64,000 bases of DNA from Novosphingobium sp. Chol11 (GTDB taxonomy: Bacteria; Pseudomonadota; Alphaproteobacteria; Sphingomonadales; Sphingomonadaceae), in assembly GCF_900218065.1 (NCBI RefSeq), contig NZ_OBMU01000001.1, positions 1,452,650 to 1,516,649 on the forward strand. The letters run 5' to 3'. Position numbers and translations under genes: made by a program. The notes below the pieces were generated by a model. It did not search any database and was not told the DNA's origin. It worked only from the letters and a program-made list of their open reading frames with translations. Below, one piece after another: positions 18,198 through 28,311 of this stretch. Numbering within the stretch: the first letter of the stretch is position 1; each line of letters starts with the position of its first letter.

Positions 18198-19222
18198 TGG
18201 ATCAGATGATGCCCCTCACCATAGATGACGGCCGCGGAGATCATACTGGTTATGCGCCTGCCGCCACGATGCGGGTAGCGACCGTCACGGCACCGGGCAC
18301 GGTGCGGATCGACCATGCGCAACTTCCTGAGCCAGGACCGGGGCAGGTCCGGTTGAAGCTGGAAGGATGCGGTGTCTGCGCATCCAATCTGACGCCATGG
18401 GCCGGGCCGGAATGGCAGCAATATCCGCTGGAACCCGGGTCTCTGGGCCATGAAGGATGGGGTATCGTCGACGCCGTGGGTGAGGCTGTTACCAGTGTGA
18501 AGCCGGGCGATCGGGTCACGGCCCTCTCTTATGCCAGCTATGCTGAATATGATCTGGCAGAAGAGTCTGCGGTCGTTCCCTTGCCTCCTGCCCTTGATGG
18601 CGTGCCGTTTCCCGGAGAGCCGCTGGGCTGCGCATTCAACATCTTCCGCCGGGCCGACATTCACGCTGGTCAAACCGTCGCCATAATCGGCGCCGGTTTT
18701 CTGGGCGCTATATTGACGCAGCTCGCAACCGAATCTGGCGCTCGCGTGATCGCAATATCGCGTCGGCAGTGCTCGCTCGATCTCGCCCGCAGCTATGGTG
18801 CTGCTGAAACGATCATGATGGACGACCATCACGCCATCATCAATCGGGTGGGCGACCTCACCGGCGGCCGCTTTTGCGATCGGGTCATCGAGGCCGTGGG
18901 CAAACAATGGCCGCTCGACCTGGCAGCCGAACTCACCGCAGAGCGCGGCAAGCTGATCATCGCAGGCTATCATCAGGACGGCCCCCGCCAGGTCAATATG
19001 TGGCTCTGGAACTGGCGTGGGATTGACGTCATCAATGCGCATGAGCGCGATCCCGCCACCTATGTGGAAGGCATCAGGGAAGCCGTCGAAGCCGTCGCGT
19101 CGGGCCGACTGGACCCGGCGCCGCTCTATACGCATCGCTATCCGCTTGAGCAGCTGGGCGAAGCACTAGACGCCACCCGCGACAAACCGGACAATCTCGT
19201 GAAGGCGCTGGTAATCCTATGA
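18194..19222 (+). CDS. Zinc-type (MDR) alcohol/polyol dehydrogenase
   Basis: 342 aa medium-chain dehydrogenase. The N-terminal GroES-like catalytic domain carries EGCGVCASNLTPW (putative zinc Cys) and GHEGWGIV. The Rossmann domain carries AIIGAGFLGAILTQ (about residues 157-170). The structural-zinc four-Cys loop is not evident. It lies between inositol-3-phosphate synthase and a Gfo/Idh/MocA oxidoreductase, so oxidation of an inositol or sugar hydroxyl is a reasonable guess. ATGA-type overlaps join it to both neighbours. Confidence 0.85.
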   Translation: MMDQMMPLTIDDGRGDHTGYAPAATMRVATVTAPGTVRIDHAQLPEPGPGQVRLKLEGCGVCASNLTPWAGPEWQQYPLEPGSLGHEGWGIVDAVGEAVTSVKPGDRVTALSYASYAEYDLAEESAVVPLPPALDGVPFPGEPLGCAFNIFRRADIHAGQTVAIIGAGFLGAILTQLATESGARVIAISRRQCSLDLARSYGAAETIMMDDHHAIINRVGDLTGGRFCDRVIEAVGKQWPLDLAAELTAERGKLIIAGYHQDGPRQVNMWLWNWRGIDVINAHERDPATYVEGIREAVEAVASGRLDPAPLYTHRYPLEQLGEALDATRDKPDNLVKALVIL

Positions 19223-20256
19223 ACCTTTCCTCCAGCGAAGCCCTCGCCTCCGCGATTACTCTACCTCGCCCCCGCCTGGGGTTCCTTGGCGTCGGCTGGA
19301 TCGGCCGCAACCGGATGGAAGCGATGCTCGCGACCGGCGGCATCGAAGCTGCGGCGATCGCCGACGCGCTCCCCGGCAATACAGCGGACGCTGCGCTGCT
19401 TGCACCGGATGCTGCACAGCTGGACTCGTTCGACGCCTTGCTGGAGCGGGATCTGGACGGCATCGTCATCGCCACGCCTAGTGCGCTGCATGCCGAACAG
19501 TCGATCCGTGCGTTGGAGCGCGGCAACCCTGTCTTCTGCCAGAAGCCGCTGGGGCGGAGCAGCGCCGAAGTGGAGGCCGTGATCGCAGCCGCCAGGGCGT
19601 CCGACCGCCTGCTGGGCGTTGATCTCTCCTATCGCGGGACCGAGGGCATGCGAGCGATCAAGCAGCAAGTCGACGGCGGGGAGTTGGGCCCGATCCATGC
19701 AATCGATCTGACCTTCCACAATGCGTATGGTCCTGACAAACCGTGGTTCTATGATCCTAAGCTGTCGGGAGGCGGCTGCATGATGGACCTGGGGGTTCAT
19801 CTCATCGATCTCGCTCTCTGGACGCTAGGGTTCCCGCAAGTGGACCATATCGACGCCGACCTGTTCAGTAAGGGTCACCCGCTGACCGACAGGGATAGCC
19901 AGGTCGAGGACTTCGGGATTGCCACGCTCCGCCTTGCCGACGGATGCGTTGTGCGCATCGCCTGCTCCTGGCACCTTCCTGCGGGGCAGGACGCCGTCAT
20001 CACCGCAGACTTCTTCGGGAGCAAGGCAGGTGCAGCCTTCCGCAACGTCAACGCCTCCTTCTATGACTTCAAGGCGGAGCTTTTCCATGGCACCGCGCGG
20101 CAGACGCTGGCGGAGCCAGGCGACGCTTGGGGCGGGCAAATGGCGAGTGCCTGGGCAACGCAACTCGCCCGATCTCCCCGCTTCGATCCGCAATGCGAAA
20201 GCTTCGCCGCCATCGCGGCCGTCATGGACGGTATTTACGCCGCGAGCCTGCGTTAG
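19219..20256 (+). CDS. Gfo/Idh/MocA-family oxidoreductase
   Basis: 345 aa. It has an N-terminal NAD(P)-binding GFLGVGWIGRNRMEAML, the family's KP motif in VFCQKPLGRSSAEVE, and the C-terminal domain with GGGCMMDLGVHLIDLALW (catalytic-region His). Members include inositol 2-dehydrogenase and sugar-nucleotide oxidases. With the alcohol dehydrogenase and inositol-3-phosphate synthase it suggests redox remodelling of a cyclitol. It ends the plus-strand arm and overlaps the convergent FrhB-like gene by 4 bases. Confidence 0.88.
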   Translation: MNLSSSEALASAITLPRPRLGFLGVGWIGRNRMEAMLATGGIEAAAIADALPGNTADAALLAPDAAQLDSFDALLERDLDGIVIATPSALHAEQSIRALERGNPVFCQKPLGRSSAEVEAVIAAARASDRLLGVDLSYRGTEGMRAIKQQVDGGELGPIHAIDLTFHNAYGPDKPWFYDPKLSGGGCMMDLGVHLIDLALWTLGFPQVDHIDADLFSKGHPLTDRDSQVEDFGIATLRLADGCVVRIACSWHLPAGQDAVITADFFGSKAGAAFRNVNASFYDFKAELFHGTARQTLAEPGDAWGGQMASAWATQLARSPRFDPQCESFAAIAAVMDGIYAASLR

Positions 20257-21641
20257 CCCAGCCGCCGTTCCGCCCAGTCGAATGCGGCGCCCAATCGCCC
20301 ACGTGAATAGGTGACGCCATGATAGAGCTTTAACATCAGGCGCCCCCAAACCATGAAGATGCCTGGTCGTCCCAGCCTTTTCGCCAGCTGGAATGCATCG
20401 CTGCTCCCTCGGCTGATCCTGTGCCGCAAGCGGTATATCAGCTTCCGCCGCCATCCAAGATGGTGATGCCCGGAGTGTACACGTTTACGCGGCTTTACGC
20501 CTCGCCGGGCCCATCCGAGGCGATAGGCGAGCCCTTCCCGCCGCTGCCGGAAGCCCGCTGCTTGAGTCTCCCGCACAAAGTCGGCATCGACGGCGCTGAG
20601 CGCGACGCGGCCTTGCTCCAGCCCGTTTCGCAAAAGCGCGTGGATCTCAGGGGACCGTACGACCACGACGTTGGTCCCGCGGCCATCCGAAGAATAGGGT
20701 TCTACCCACGCATCACCGAAGCTGATGTCGGCCGTCTCCGCCACTACATCATCACAAAAATCGCACGCGCTGTTCTGGAAGAAGCCAGATCCCCAGTCGC
20801 CATCGACGAGGTGCCACCAATCCTGTTGCCGCTCCTCACCATCCCGGCAAGAAAGTTGAGCCCTGTACCAGTTTGCCGGACGGCTCGGGTCCTTCAGCCG
20901 ATACTCCACCCGTGCCACATCACGCACATCGACGCCCATCTGCCAGCCGAAGCTCTCCACCATGTTCCGGCTCTTCATATGGCCGCACACCAGACCCAGC
21001 GTGAAAACGATGCGCTCACGCAGCACCGTATCCTGCGCGCAGGCCAGGTGAACCGCTTTGATAAAGCAAGGAATGCCGACGATGGCATAACGGCCCGGAA
21101 CGGCACGAATTTCCTCCAATATCCCTGCCATATCGACCGGATAATATCGGGACTTCGCGCCTCGGTTCAGCGCATCGAGATCACGCGAGATGCTGTAGCG
21201 AAAGAAGCGCCCGCCTGCGTCGGGATCGGCGGGTGCCACATGAGCGACGCCATCGACCAAGCCGCGCTGCAGCAGTTCTGCCCCGACCCAACTGACCATG
21301 CCGCCCGAACTGCCCCGATCACGGTAGCTGTCCTCCAAAGCGTGCCCAACATAGGCTCCCTCGAACCGGCCAATCCACTGATCCGATCCTGCGGCCTTGG
21401 GGAAAAGACGGGCCGCAATGCTATCTTCATCTTCTGACTGAGGCGAGAATGGGCAGAGAGTTGAGAAAGCACGGGTCCGCGAGCGCATCCATTCGCGCGG
21501 TCCATCCGGCTTCAACTGCCCTTCGCCATCCCAATCCATCCGGGCGCCGCTGCAAGCCGCCTCGGCCGCACATGCCCCGCACCCGATGCAAAGGCCGGAT
21601 CGCACCATGTCCAGTGGACTGACAGGCTCATCCCGACCCAT
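20253..21641 (-). CDS. FrhB-like iron-sulfur protein (coenzyme F420 hydrogenase/dehydrogenase beta-subunit family)
   Basis: 462 aa. An N-terminal ferredoxin-like cluster motif uses Cys18, 21, 24 and 30 (CIGCGACAAEAAC) and the CP at 63-64. Then comes the FrhB domain with RGSSGGMVSW, AKSRYYPVD, GIPCFIKAV, GLVCGHMKS and the C-terminal CDFC...DISFGDAW. Homologues sit in bacterial polysaccharide clusters next to pyruvyl transferases, where F420 is absent and the protein is thought to be a flavin/Fe-S reductase of unknown role. Basic, His-rich C-terminus. Last gene of a four-gene minus arm, 4 bases after the pyruvyl transferase gene. Confidence 0.85.
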   Translation of the reverse strand: MGRDEPVSPLDMVRSGLCIGCGACAAEAACSGARMDWDGEGQLKPDGPREWMRSRTRAFSTLCPFSPQSEDEDSIAARLFPKAAGSDQWIGRFEGAYVGHALEDSYRDRGSSGGMVSWVGAELLQRGLVDGVAHVAPADPDAGGRFFRYSISRDLDALNRGAKSRYYPVDMAGILEEIRAVPGRYAIVGIPCFIKAVHLACAQDTVLRERIVFTLGLVCGHMKSRNMVESFGWQMGVDVRDVARVEYRLKDPSRPANWYRAQLSCRDGEERQQDWWHLVDGDWGSGFFQNSACDFCDDVVAETADISFGDAWVEPYSSDGRGTNVVVVRSPEIHALLRNGLEQGRVALSAVDADFVRETQAAGFRQRREGLAYRLGWARRGVKPRKRVHSGHHHLGWRRKLIYRLRHRISRGSSDAFQLAKRLGRPGIFMVWGRLMLKLYHGVTYSRGRLGAAFDWAERRLG

Positions 21642-21645
21642 GACT

Positions 21646-22731
21646 TCAGGGCACCAGCGCGTGGAGAAGATAATCGGCTGAATGTTGCCGCAACCGCGAC
21701 AACCGATCGCTCACTCGATCGTCAAGCGGGTCGGTAAGTAGAGAAGCATAAAATCCCGCGCCCGATCCCTGCCGGGCCAGTCGGCGTTCCAATCCCAAAC
21801 GTCGCATCAAATCATGAACCTTGTTCGCGCGATAGGAGGATGGCACCGTCACGAACGGCTTCTGGTTCAAAATCGCAAAAACGCAGCCGTGGAAGAAGCT
21901 GGTCACGACGGCATCCGCGCTCGCCATGAAGCGCGCAAATTCATGCGGTCCGGAGGCGAGGCGCTGCTCATCGGCCCAATCATTGCGGTAGCCGATGCTG
22001 ACGATCCGGCGGCCGCTTTTCATGGCCCATGCCCGGACATGATCCGACAACCAGCTGGGGAAATTATGTCCGTAAACGGCTACCATCCCCTCCCCTTCTC
22101 TCTCTTCGCCAGCGAATTGCGGCGGGAACTGAAGACAAGGGTCCAGCACCAGGGCCGGATCAACATCCAGCGCTGAACGAACCATGCTCCGGCTATTCTC
22201 ATCCCGCACCGAAAGCGAAGCAAAGCCGCGCAACTGATCCGCCCAATAGGGCGGAAGTCCATCGGCAGCATCCTGATTGCCGAAGCTGGCGGCATAGGAA
22301 ATCACCCGCCCGCGAAGGCCAGTTCCATAGAATGTCGCACATCCCCCGTACCAGGGATGGCGAAGGTTCCACACCTCGTCACTGCCTACGATGATAGCGT
22401 CATATTCCTCCAGCTTGTCCGGGCGGTGGAGAGGAAAAGCGACTGACAGGGGCAACTGAGCGAACGCCTCTAAAAATTTCCGGGTCTTGCGCCCGTAGGC
22501 TGCGAAGTCCGACCTCGGCGTCGGTTGAGGCAAGGTGGGACGAAAGGCGCATCTGATCTCGGCCCTTGCCGCAGCTGCGCATTCGTGATCCAGCAGCACC
22601 GCGTCCGCGCCCAACGCTCTCAGGCCGTCTACCAGGCACCGAGCCTGCCAATAGGAACCATAGTTGATGCAACGGTGAAAGGTCAGGATGCCAAGGCGCC
22701 TGCCCAGAAGAGGCTGATGCCTGCCGTGCAT
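21646..22731 (-). CDS. Polysaccharide pyruvyl transferase family protein
   Basis: 361 aa. PF04230-type features are GILTFHRCINYGSYWQARCL at the N-terminus, IIVGSDEVWNL, GYAASFG-like VISYAASFG, SVRDENS, VDPALVLDPCL, and the C-terminal VTSFFHGCVFAILNQKPFV. Members transfer a pyruvate ketal from phosphoenolpyruvate to a sugar of a surface polymer. Pairing with the FrhB-like gene is a recurrent arrangement in glycan loci. The ATG is directly adjacent to the stop codon of the DUF6165-like gene. Confidence 0.88.
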   Translation of the reverse strand: MHGRHQPLLGRRLGILTFHRCINYGSYWQARCLVDGLRALGADAVLLDHECAAAARAEIRCAFRPTLPQPTPRSDFAAYGRKTRKFLEAFAQLPLSVAFPLHRPDKLEEYDAIIVGSDEVWNLRHPWYGGCATFYGTGLRGRVISYAASFGNQDAADGLPPYWADQLRGFASLSVRDENSRSMVRSALDVDPALVLDPCLQFPPQFAGEEREGEGMVAVYGHNFPSWLSDHVRAWAMKSGRRIVSIGYRNDWADEQRLASGPHEFARFMASADAVVTSFFHGCVFAILNQKPFVTVPSSYRANKVHDLMRRLGLERRLARQGSGAGFYASLLTDPLDDRVSDRLSRLRQHSADYLLHALVP

Positions 22732-23193
22732 CTAACGGGTCCGGTCCGCCAACGACGCGCCTTCTCGCAAAGGGCGCTGGAATGCCCCCGAATTCCTACC
22801 CTCGGTGGCATAGCTTTTTTCCTCCACCAATTCCGATTCCAGCACGCGGTTGATCTCACGCTTTATGGCCGCCCGCCGATCGTTCATCTGGTAGACTGAG
22901 CGAGCCAAGGCGACGAAACTCGTCCCGAAATCGACAGCAGCCTCTCGTTCGCGGATCGCATCTTCGATATCCCACAATGCTTCATTCACCTGCTTCAGGC
23001 TGTGACGCAACGGCTCGACTTCGGGCACCTTCAACGCCTCCGCACCGATGACGCTCAGCAGCCGATATTCCCTGCTGACATTTTTATGGGCAGAGATCGC
23101 TTCGATGCGGGCACGCTTGATCTCCAGTATCGTCAACTTGTCGATCAACTCGCCCCAGGACACGGGCACTGAAGGCGTAGGTATCTGTCCCAT
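22732..23193 (-). CDS. DUF6165-like protein
   Basis: 153 aa from ATG 23193 (a longer frame upstream overlaps the next gene and is rejected). Segment VSWGELIDKLTILEIKRARI near residue 12 and a largely helical, charged body with no membrane segment match my recollection of DUF6165, a family of unknown function often beside glycosyltransferases. Helices around residues 60-125 could form a coiled coil. It sits 4 bases after the GT9-like gene and abuts the pyruvyl transferase gene, so it probably acts in the same glycan pathway. Confidence 0.7.
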   Translation of the reverse strand: MGQIPTPSVPVSWGELIDKLTILEIKRARIEAISAHKNVSREYRLLSVIGAEALKVPEVEPLRHSLKQVNEALWDIEDAIREREAAVDFGTSFVALARSVYQMNDRRAAIKREINRVLESELVEEKSYATEGRNSGAFQRPLREGASLADRTR

Positions 23194-23197
23194 TGCA

Positions 23198-24103
23198 CTA
23201 ACCTTTCGCTGACCCGGTATAGCGCATCGCCAGATCGCGCCGAACCTGTTCCACCACTGGTTCCCAACCGCCGCCATCCAGATCGGCATAGATGCGCATC
23301 GACGGATACCAAGGCGTCCGGATGCCAGCCGCGGGCCAGCGCCAATCCGGATTTGCTTTAAGCAGCAACCAGACCGGCTTGCCCATGGCCCCAGCCAGAT
23401 GAGCGATCATCGTATCGACCGTGATCACGAGGTCGGTGGCCGCGACCAAAGCCGCCGTCGCCTCCATGTCAAAGGGACAGCCCTCCCGATTGATGACCGG
23501 AAGCGTGGTCGGCTCAGGCATCAGACTGAGGCAGCGCGCTTCTTTGCACAGCGGGGCCAGCAATTCAGGGGCGATTGATCGGGACGGGTCCCATTCCCCC
23601 GCCCCATAACGAAGTCCAACTGTGCCGCGCGGCAGCACTCCAGGACTAGCAGTAAGGTAAGGAACGGATGTGTCTTCAGGCCTCGCTTTCAACGCGAAGC
23701 CCAGCTCGGTTATCTCCATGTCGCATTCCGATGGCGGGAGCGGCCGTGCCTCGTCGAAAGGAAGAAGGCGGATGGACGTTTCGCCCGCTCGCGTTGCTGA
23801 TCGCTGCAAAACAGGCAGCAACCGTGGCTGCACCTCCACGGTCAGCGATCGCGTCCTTGCTCGCAACAGCGGAAGAAAACGGACGAACTGGATCGTGTCG
23901 CCCAGTCCATGGTAACAGCGTATCAGGCAGTGCTTACCGCGATAGGGGCGGCCGTCCCAAACCCAACGCATATGATAGGGAAGCGTTGGATCGTCCCGCC
24001 TGGCTGGATCACGCTCTGCCAACTCCTGTTCGGCCAGCGCCCAAGCGGCGGCATATTCCCCTGCCCGCATGGACGCTATCCAATGTGACATGCGGTCAGC
24101 CAT
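23198..24103 (-). CDS. GT9/heptosyltransferase-like glycosyltransferase
   Basis: 301 aa from ATG 24103. The N-terminal about 45 residues are helical (TPR-remnant-like), followed by a GT-B core: CYHGLGDTIQFVRFLPLL and, near the C-terminus, DLVITVDTMIAHLAGAMGKPVWLLL, then NPDWRW. These are signatures of tetratricopeptide-associated GT9-like transferases. It is the first gene of the minus arm ending with the FrhB-like protein. Donor unknown. Confidence 0.8.
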   Translation of the reverse strand: MADRMSHWIASMRAGEYAAAWALAEQELAERDPARRDDPTLPYHMRWVWDGRPYRGKHCLIRCYHGLGDTIQFVRFLPLLRARTRSLTVEVQPRLLPVLQRSATRAGETSIRLLPFDEARPLPPSECDMEITELGFALKARPEDTSVPYLTASPGVLPRGTVGLRYGAGEWDPSRSIAPELLAPLCKEARCLSLMPEPTTLPVINREGCPFDMEATAALVAATDLVITVDTMIAHLAGAMGKPVWLLLKANPDWRWPAAGIRTPWYPSMRIYADLDGGGWEPVVEQVRRDLAMRYTGSAKG

Positions 24104-24354
24104 GCCCTTCAAAATCCGCGCCTACGACGCAAGTTCATGTTGGTTGCCGATATCCCAGGTTAGCGGCGTGAACCCGGCGCCCGGCGGTCTGGTTTGACCT
24201 CCCGGTCACCATGGCGAGGACAAGTCCGTAGAATATCCCCGAACCATTGGAAGCGCCTTCGCTCGACCGGACAGGCTCGCGCGGATTGGTTATCTGACTA
24301 CAGGCGTCGCTTTCCTTTGCGCGATGGCTCGTGGGCAGTTGCTTGCTCTAACGA

Positions 24355-25558
<1,204 letters not shown>

Positions 25559-26049
25559 CCAGTTTGGGTCGCAATGCGGGCATATGCCTGCGCTGAACAA
25601 TAGGTCATGCCGCTGAACTGATTTCAAGATACACAAATTTGATCCAGATGAAGAGGTCCATTACTGAAACGGATTCAAATGGTTGTTCAAAGGCATAGAC
25701 GGGCATCTAACGACGACAAATAACCTAATTTATAGAATTTTTAATGGCAGGCGGGCCGCCATTTTCTGCTCCCCGCCTCAAGGGCGTCTGATCCTGCTAT
25801 CCATCTTGTGAGATGCGGCCGATTAGTCGCCACAAGCAACGATGCGTCAATTCGCTGCCTTCCAAACTGAACATGATGGATTTTAGACCACGGTATGTCC
25901 GGCTCCATTTTTCAGAGGTTTGTCGCGGCCACTGAGATTATGTCTGGTCCGTTGCTCCTTAAAAAGCCTAGGAAATTCCTACAGACCACTTCTTTTTTGA
26001 GCCAGTTTTCCTATGTGATATAAGCGCATATTGCTCGGGGCCTTTGCAG
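25559..26049. other. AT-richer intergenic region
   Basis: About 490 bases with no credible coding frame, noticeably AT-richer than the surroundings. It separates the second mreB (minus) from the exopolysaccharide cluster (plus), so it should hold promoters for both. Small palindromes are visible: GGCATATGCC near 25580, GGCGGGCCGCC near 25750 and TAGGAAATTCCTA at 25969-25981. I could not recognise a known RNA family or riboswitch. Confidence 0.5.
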
Positions 26050-26274
26050 ATGATCGACTTGTCACCTCAACCTCAGGATAAGACAGCCGATACAACGGAA
26101 TTGTCCGTCGCGCCCCGGCACGATCCTGCGATCAAGACGTCTTCTCCAAAGAAGCACTTTCAGCTCTTCACATATGAGAATGCCGAAACCGGCATCCAGT
26201 TCTGCTCGCGCTGGGCCGGCCCCATCGTCTTGCTTGCGACACTGGGCCTGCTCGGCTGGTGGCTGGTCAGCTGA
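26050..26274 (+). CDS. Small single-span membrane protein (SRWAG/GW-type, copy 1)
   Basis: 74 aa from ATG 26050 (TTG two codons earlier also open). A polar N-terminal about 45 residues is followed by one hydrophobic helix and a stop directly after GWWLVS. The C-terminal pattern GIQFCSRWAG-hydrophobic-GWWLVS recurs in the small gene at 28105-28311 (GVEILSRWAG...GWLLIS), so the two are paralogues. The topology is tail-anchor-like. Position just before the priming transferase gene suggests a role in exopolysaccharide assembly, but I know no characterised homologue. Confidence 0.7.
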   Translation: MIDLSPQPQDKTADTTELSVAPRHDPAIKTSSPKKHFQLFTYENAETGIQFCSRWAGPIVLLATLGLLGWWLVS

Positions 26275-26564
26275 TTCGCCAATTGCCTAAGATGATTCGG
26301 GCAAGCTGCTCCGTTCAGTGGTAAATTTTCGCTTGCACATTTCCGCCATTGAATTTCAGGTCGTCGTGGAAGTCGGGCGTCACAGCTGCTGAGCCGAACG
26401 GATCATCGGAAAAGAGCTTCCGGGCGTCCCATGCATGATTGTCAGCCTCTCACATTTATGTCCTGCTGCTCCGCAACATAATCTCAAGGCAGCGGATGTC
26501 TGATGCATGCAAGTTGTCTTTCGGGACGGCTGGCGATTGACGTCAGGACAAAAAAGGGTTGCAG

Positions 26565-27956
26565 ATGTCGAAAATCGATCTGGCGATCGAGGGTTTCCCT
26601 AGTCGTCAGCCCACAACAGCCGCCATTCAGCGGAATGTAAGGCTTTGGCTGTGCCTGTTGCTGGCAGCGGCCGATATGGCAGCGCTGGCGATCGGCTTTG
26701 TTCTTGGTCTCCGCGCATCTGGTGTGCCATTGGTCTTCGCCGATCTATGGCAACCACTTGGCGGCGGAATGGTCGTCTACGGCATTGTGGCCTTTCACAA
26801 TCAGGCCTTCAATCCTGTTTGCCTTACCCAGTTGACGCCAAGCTTGCGCAACGCGGCGCTCGCACTTGCCGGGACATTGTTGATCTTTCTTCTGACACTG
26901 TTCTCTCTGAAGGCAACAGGCCAACTCTCACGTCTTGGCATATCGTCCGGCATCATATGCAGCGTAACGCTGCTGGTCGTGCAGAGACTTTTCATCGTGC
27001 GCGCCGTGCAACGGAATTTCAGCGACAATTTATTTGCGCAATTGATGATCATTGATGGCGGCGTCATTCCCGATGATGTCAGCGGCATGGTGATTGTCGA
27101 TGCAGAAGCGGCGGGCATCAAGGCTGATCTTGACGACCCATATATGTTGCATCGCCTCGGCACATTGCTGCGGGACTTTGATCGTGTGGTGATATCCTGC
27201 CCTGGAGATCGCAAGACCGATTGGGCGCAAATGCTTAAGGGTGGCAACATCCTGGGCGAAATTATCGTGCCCGAGCTGGACTCGATGGCGCCTTTGGCGG
27301 TGCAGAACCACCGTGGCGTTTCAACGCTCGTCGTAGCACGCGGCCCGCTGAACCTTGCCAATCGCGCGCAGAAGCGGCTTTTGGACATTGCCATCACCGT
27401 TCCGCTGTTGATTGCATTGGCGCCGTTGATGATCGCTGTGGCGATCGCTATCCGGCTGGACTCGGCCGGCCCCGTCTTCTTCAAGCAAGAGCGCATCGGC
27501 CGCGGAAACCGGCTGTTCCACATCTTGAAGTTCCGCAGCATGCGTGTGGAGCAATGCGATGCAGCGGGAGCGTCATCCACGCGCCGCGACGACAATCGCA
27601 TAACGCGGGTGGGCGCATTCATCCGGAAGACGAGCATTGATGAACTGCCGCAGTTGATCAATGTGCTGCTCGGCGAAATGAGTCTGGTCGGACCACGTCC
27701 CCATGCTTTGGGATCGACGGCGGAAGAACAGCTGTTCTGGCAGGTCGACCGCCAATATTGGCATCGGCATGCGCTGAAGCCTGGGATTACGGGACTGGCT
27801 CAAATACGCGGGTTTCGCGGAGCGACCGAGACTCGCCGCGACATACTCAACCGCGTCGAGGCAGACCTGGAATACCTCCATGGCTGGAGCCTGATGCGCG
27901 ATATCGCCATCCTGATCGGGACCTTCAGCGTGCTGGTGCATCGCAACGCCTATTAA
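26565..27956 (+). CDS. Exopolysaccharide priming polyprenyl glycosylphosphotransferase
   Basis: 463 aa from ATG 26565 (AAGGG 8-10 bases upstream; a TTG two codons earlier is less likely). The N-terminal half has about four transmembrane helices (residues 25-150) and a degenerate nucleotide-binding region. A fifth helix leads into the bacterial sugar transferase domain: KRLLDIAITVPLL, GPVFFKQERIGRGN, LKFRSMR, SIDELPQLINVL and MSLVGPRPH. It transfers a sugar-1-phosphate to undecaprenyl phosphate at the inner membrane, starting each repeat unit. It is comparable to GelB/SpsB/PssY-type enzymes. Confidence 0.93.
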   Translation: MSKIDLAIEGFPSRQPTTAAIQRNVRLWLCLLLAAADMAALAIGFVLGLRASGVPLVFADLWQPLGGGMVVYGIVAFHNQAFNPVCLTQLTPSLRNAALALAGTLLIFLLTLFSLKATGQLSRLGISSGIICSVTLLVVQRLFIVRAVQRNFSDNLFAQLMIIDGGVIPDDVSGMVIVDAEAAGIKADLDDPYMLHRLGTLLRDFDRVVISCPGDRKTDWAQMLKGGNILGEIIVPELDSMAPLAVQNHRGVSTLVVARGPLNLANRAQKRLLDIAITVPLLIALAPLMIAVAIAIRLDSAGPVFFKQERIGRGNRLFHILKFRSMRVEQCDAAGASSTRRDDNRITRVGAFIRKTSIDELPQLINVLLGEMSLVGPRPHALGSTAEEQLFWQVDRQYWHRHALKPGITGLAQIRGFRGATETRRDILNRVEADLEYLHGWSLMRDIAILIGTFSVLVHRNAY

Positions 27957-28104
27957 GGCGATCAGTTACAGATGGATCGCGTGGGATTTTTGCACCACCT
28001 CCTTGATTTTGCGATAGAATGAGGCGCACCTGATCTTCGCGCCAACTATTTGTTAACCGTAAAATAGGATATGTCCGTCATCTGAAATAGGGCGGATTTA
28101 TCAA

Positions 28105-28311
28105 GTGGCAGACGATTTTGCGCCGGTCGCAGTTGCGCGACCTTCTTCCACAGGCGGCTCAACGGCTCGTCCCCTTCCTCCCCAGCCATCATTGGCCCAG
28201 CGGCCATTTGCCGACCGCGCTGATCGCGGCGTCGAGATTCTGTCTCGCTGGGCGGGGATTTTCAGCTTCGCAGCTGCGGTAGGCGCCACAGGCTGGCTGC
28301 TCATCTCCTGA
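28105..28311 (+). CDS. Small single-span membrane protein (SRWAG/GW-type, copy 2)
   Basis: 68 aa with a GTG start. A Pro/Ala/Arg-rich N-terminal half is followed by GVEILSRWAG and one hydrophobic helix ending GWLLIS at the stop. It shares this C-terminal architecture with the small gene at 26050-26274 on the other side of the priming transferase gene. No signal peptide. Upstream GGGCGG is rather far from the GTG, so the start is uncertain, but conservation of the C-terminus between the two argues that both are real. Confidence 0.65.
   Translation: MADDFAPVAVARPSSTGGSTARPLPPQPSLAQRPFADRADRGVEILSRWAGIFSFAAAVGATGWLLIS

Noticed and set aside
17061-19135. Minus-strand frames of 233 and 347 codons
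   Set aside because: They are antisense to inositol-3-phosphate synthase and the alcohol dehydrogenase, which have clear catalytic motifs.
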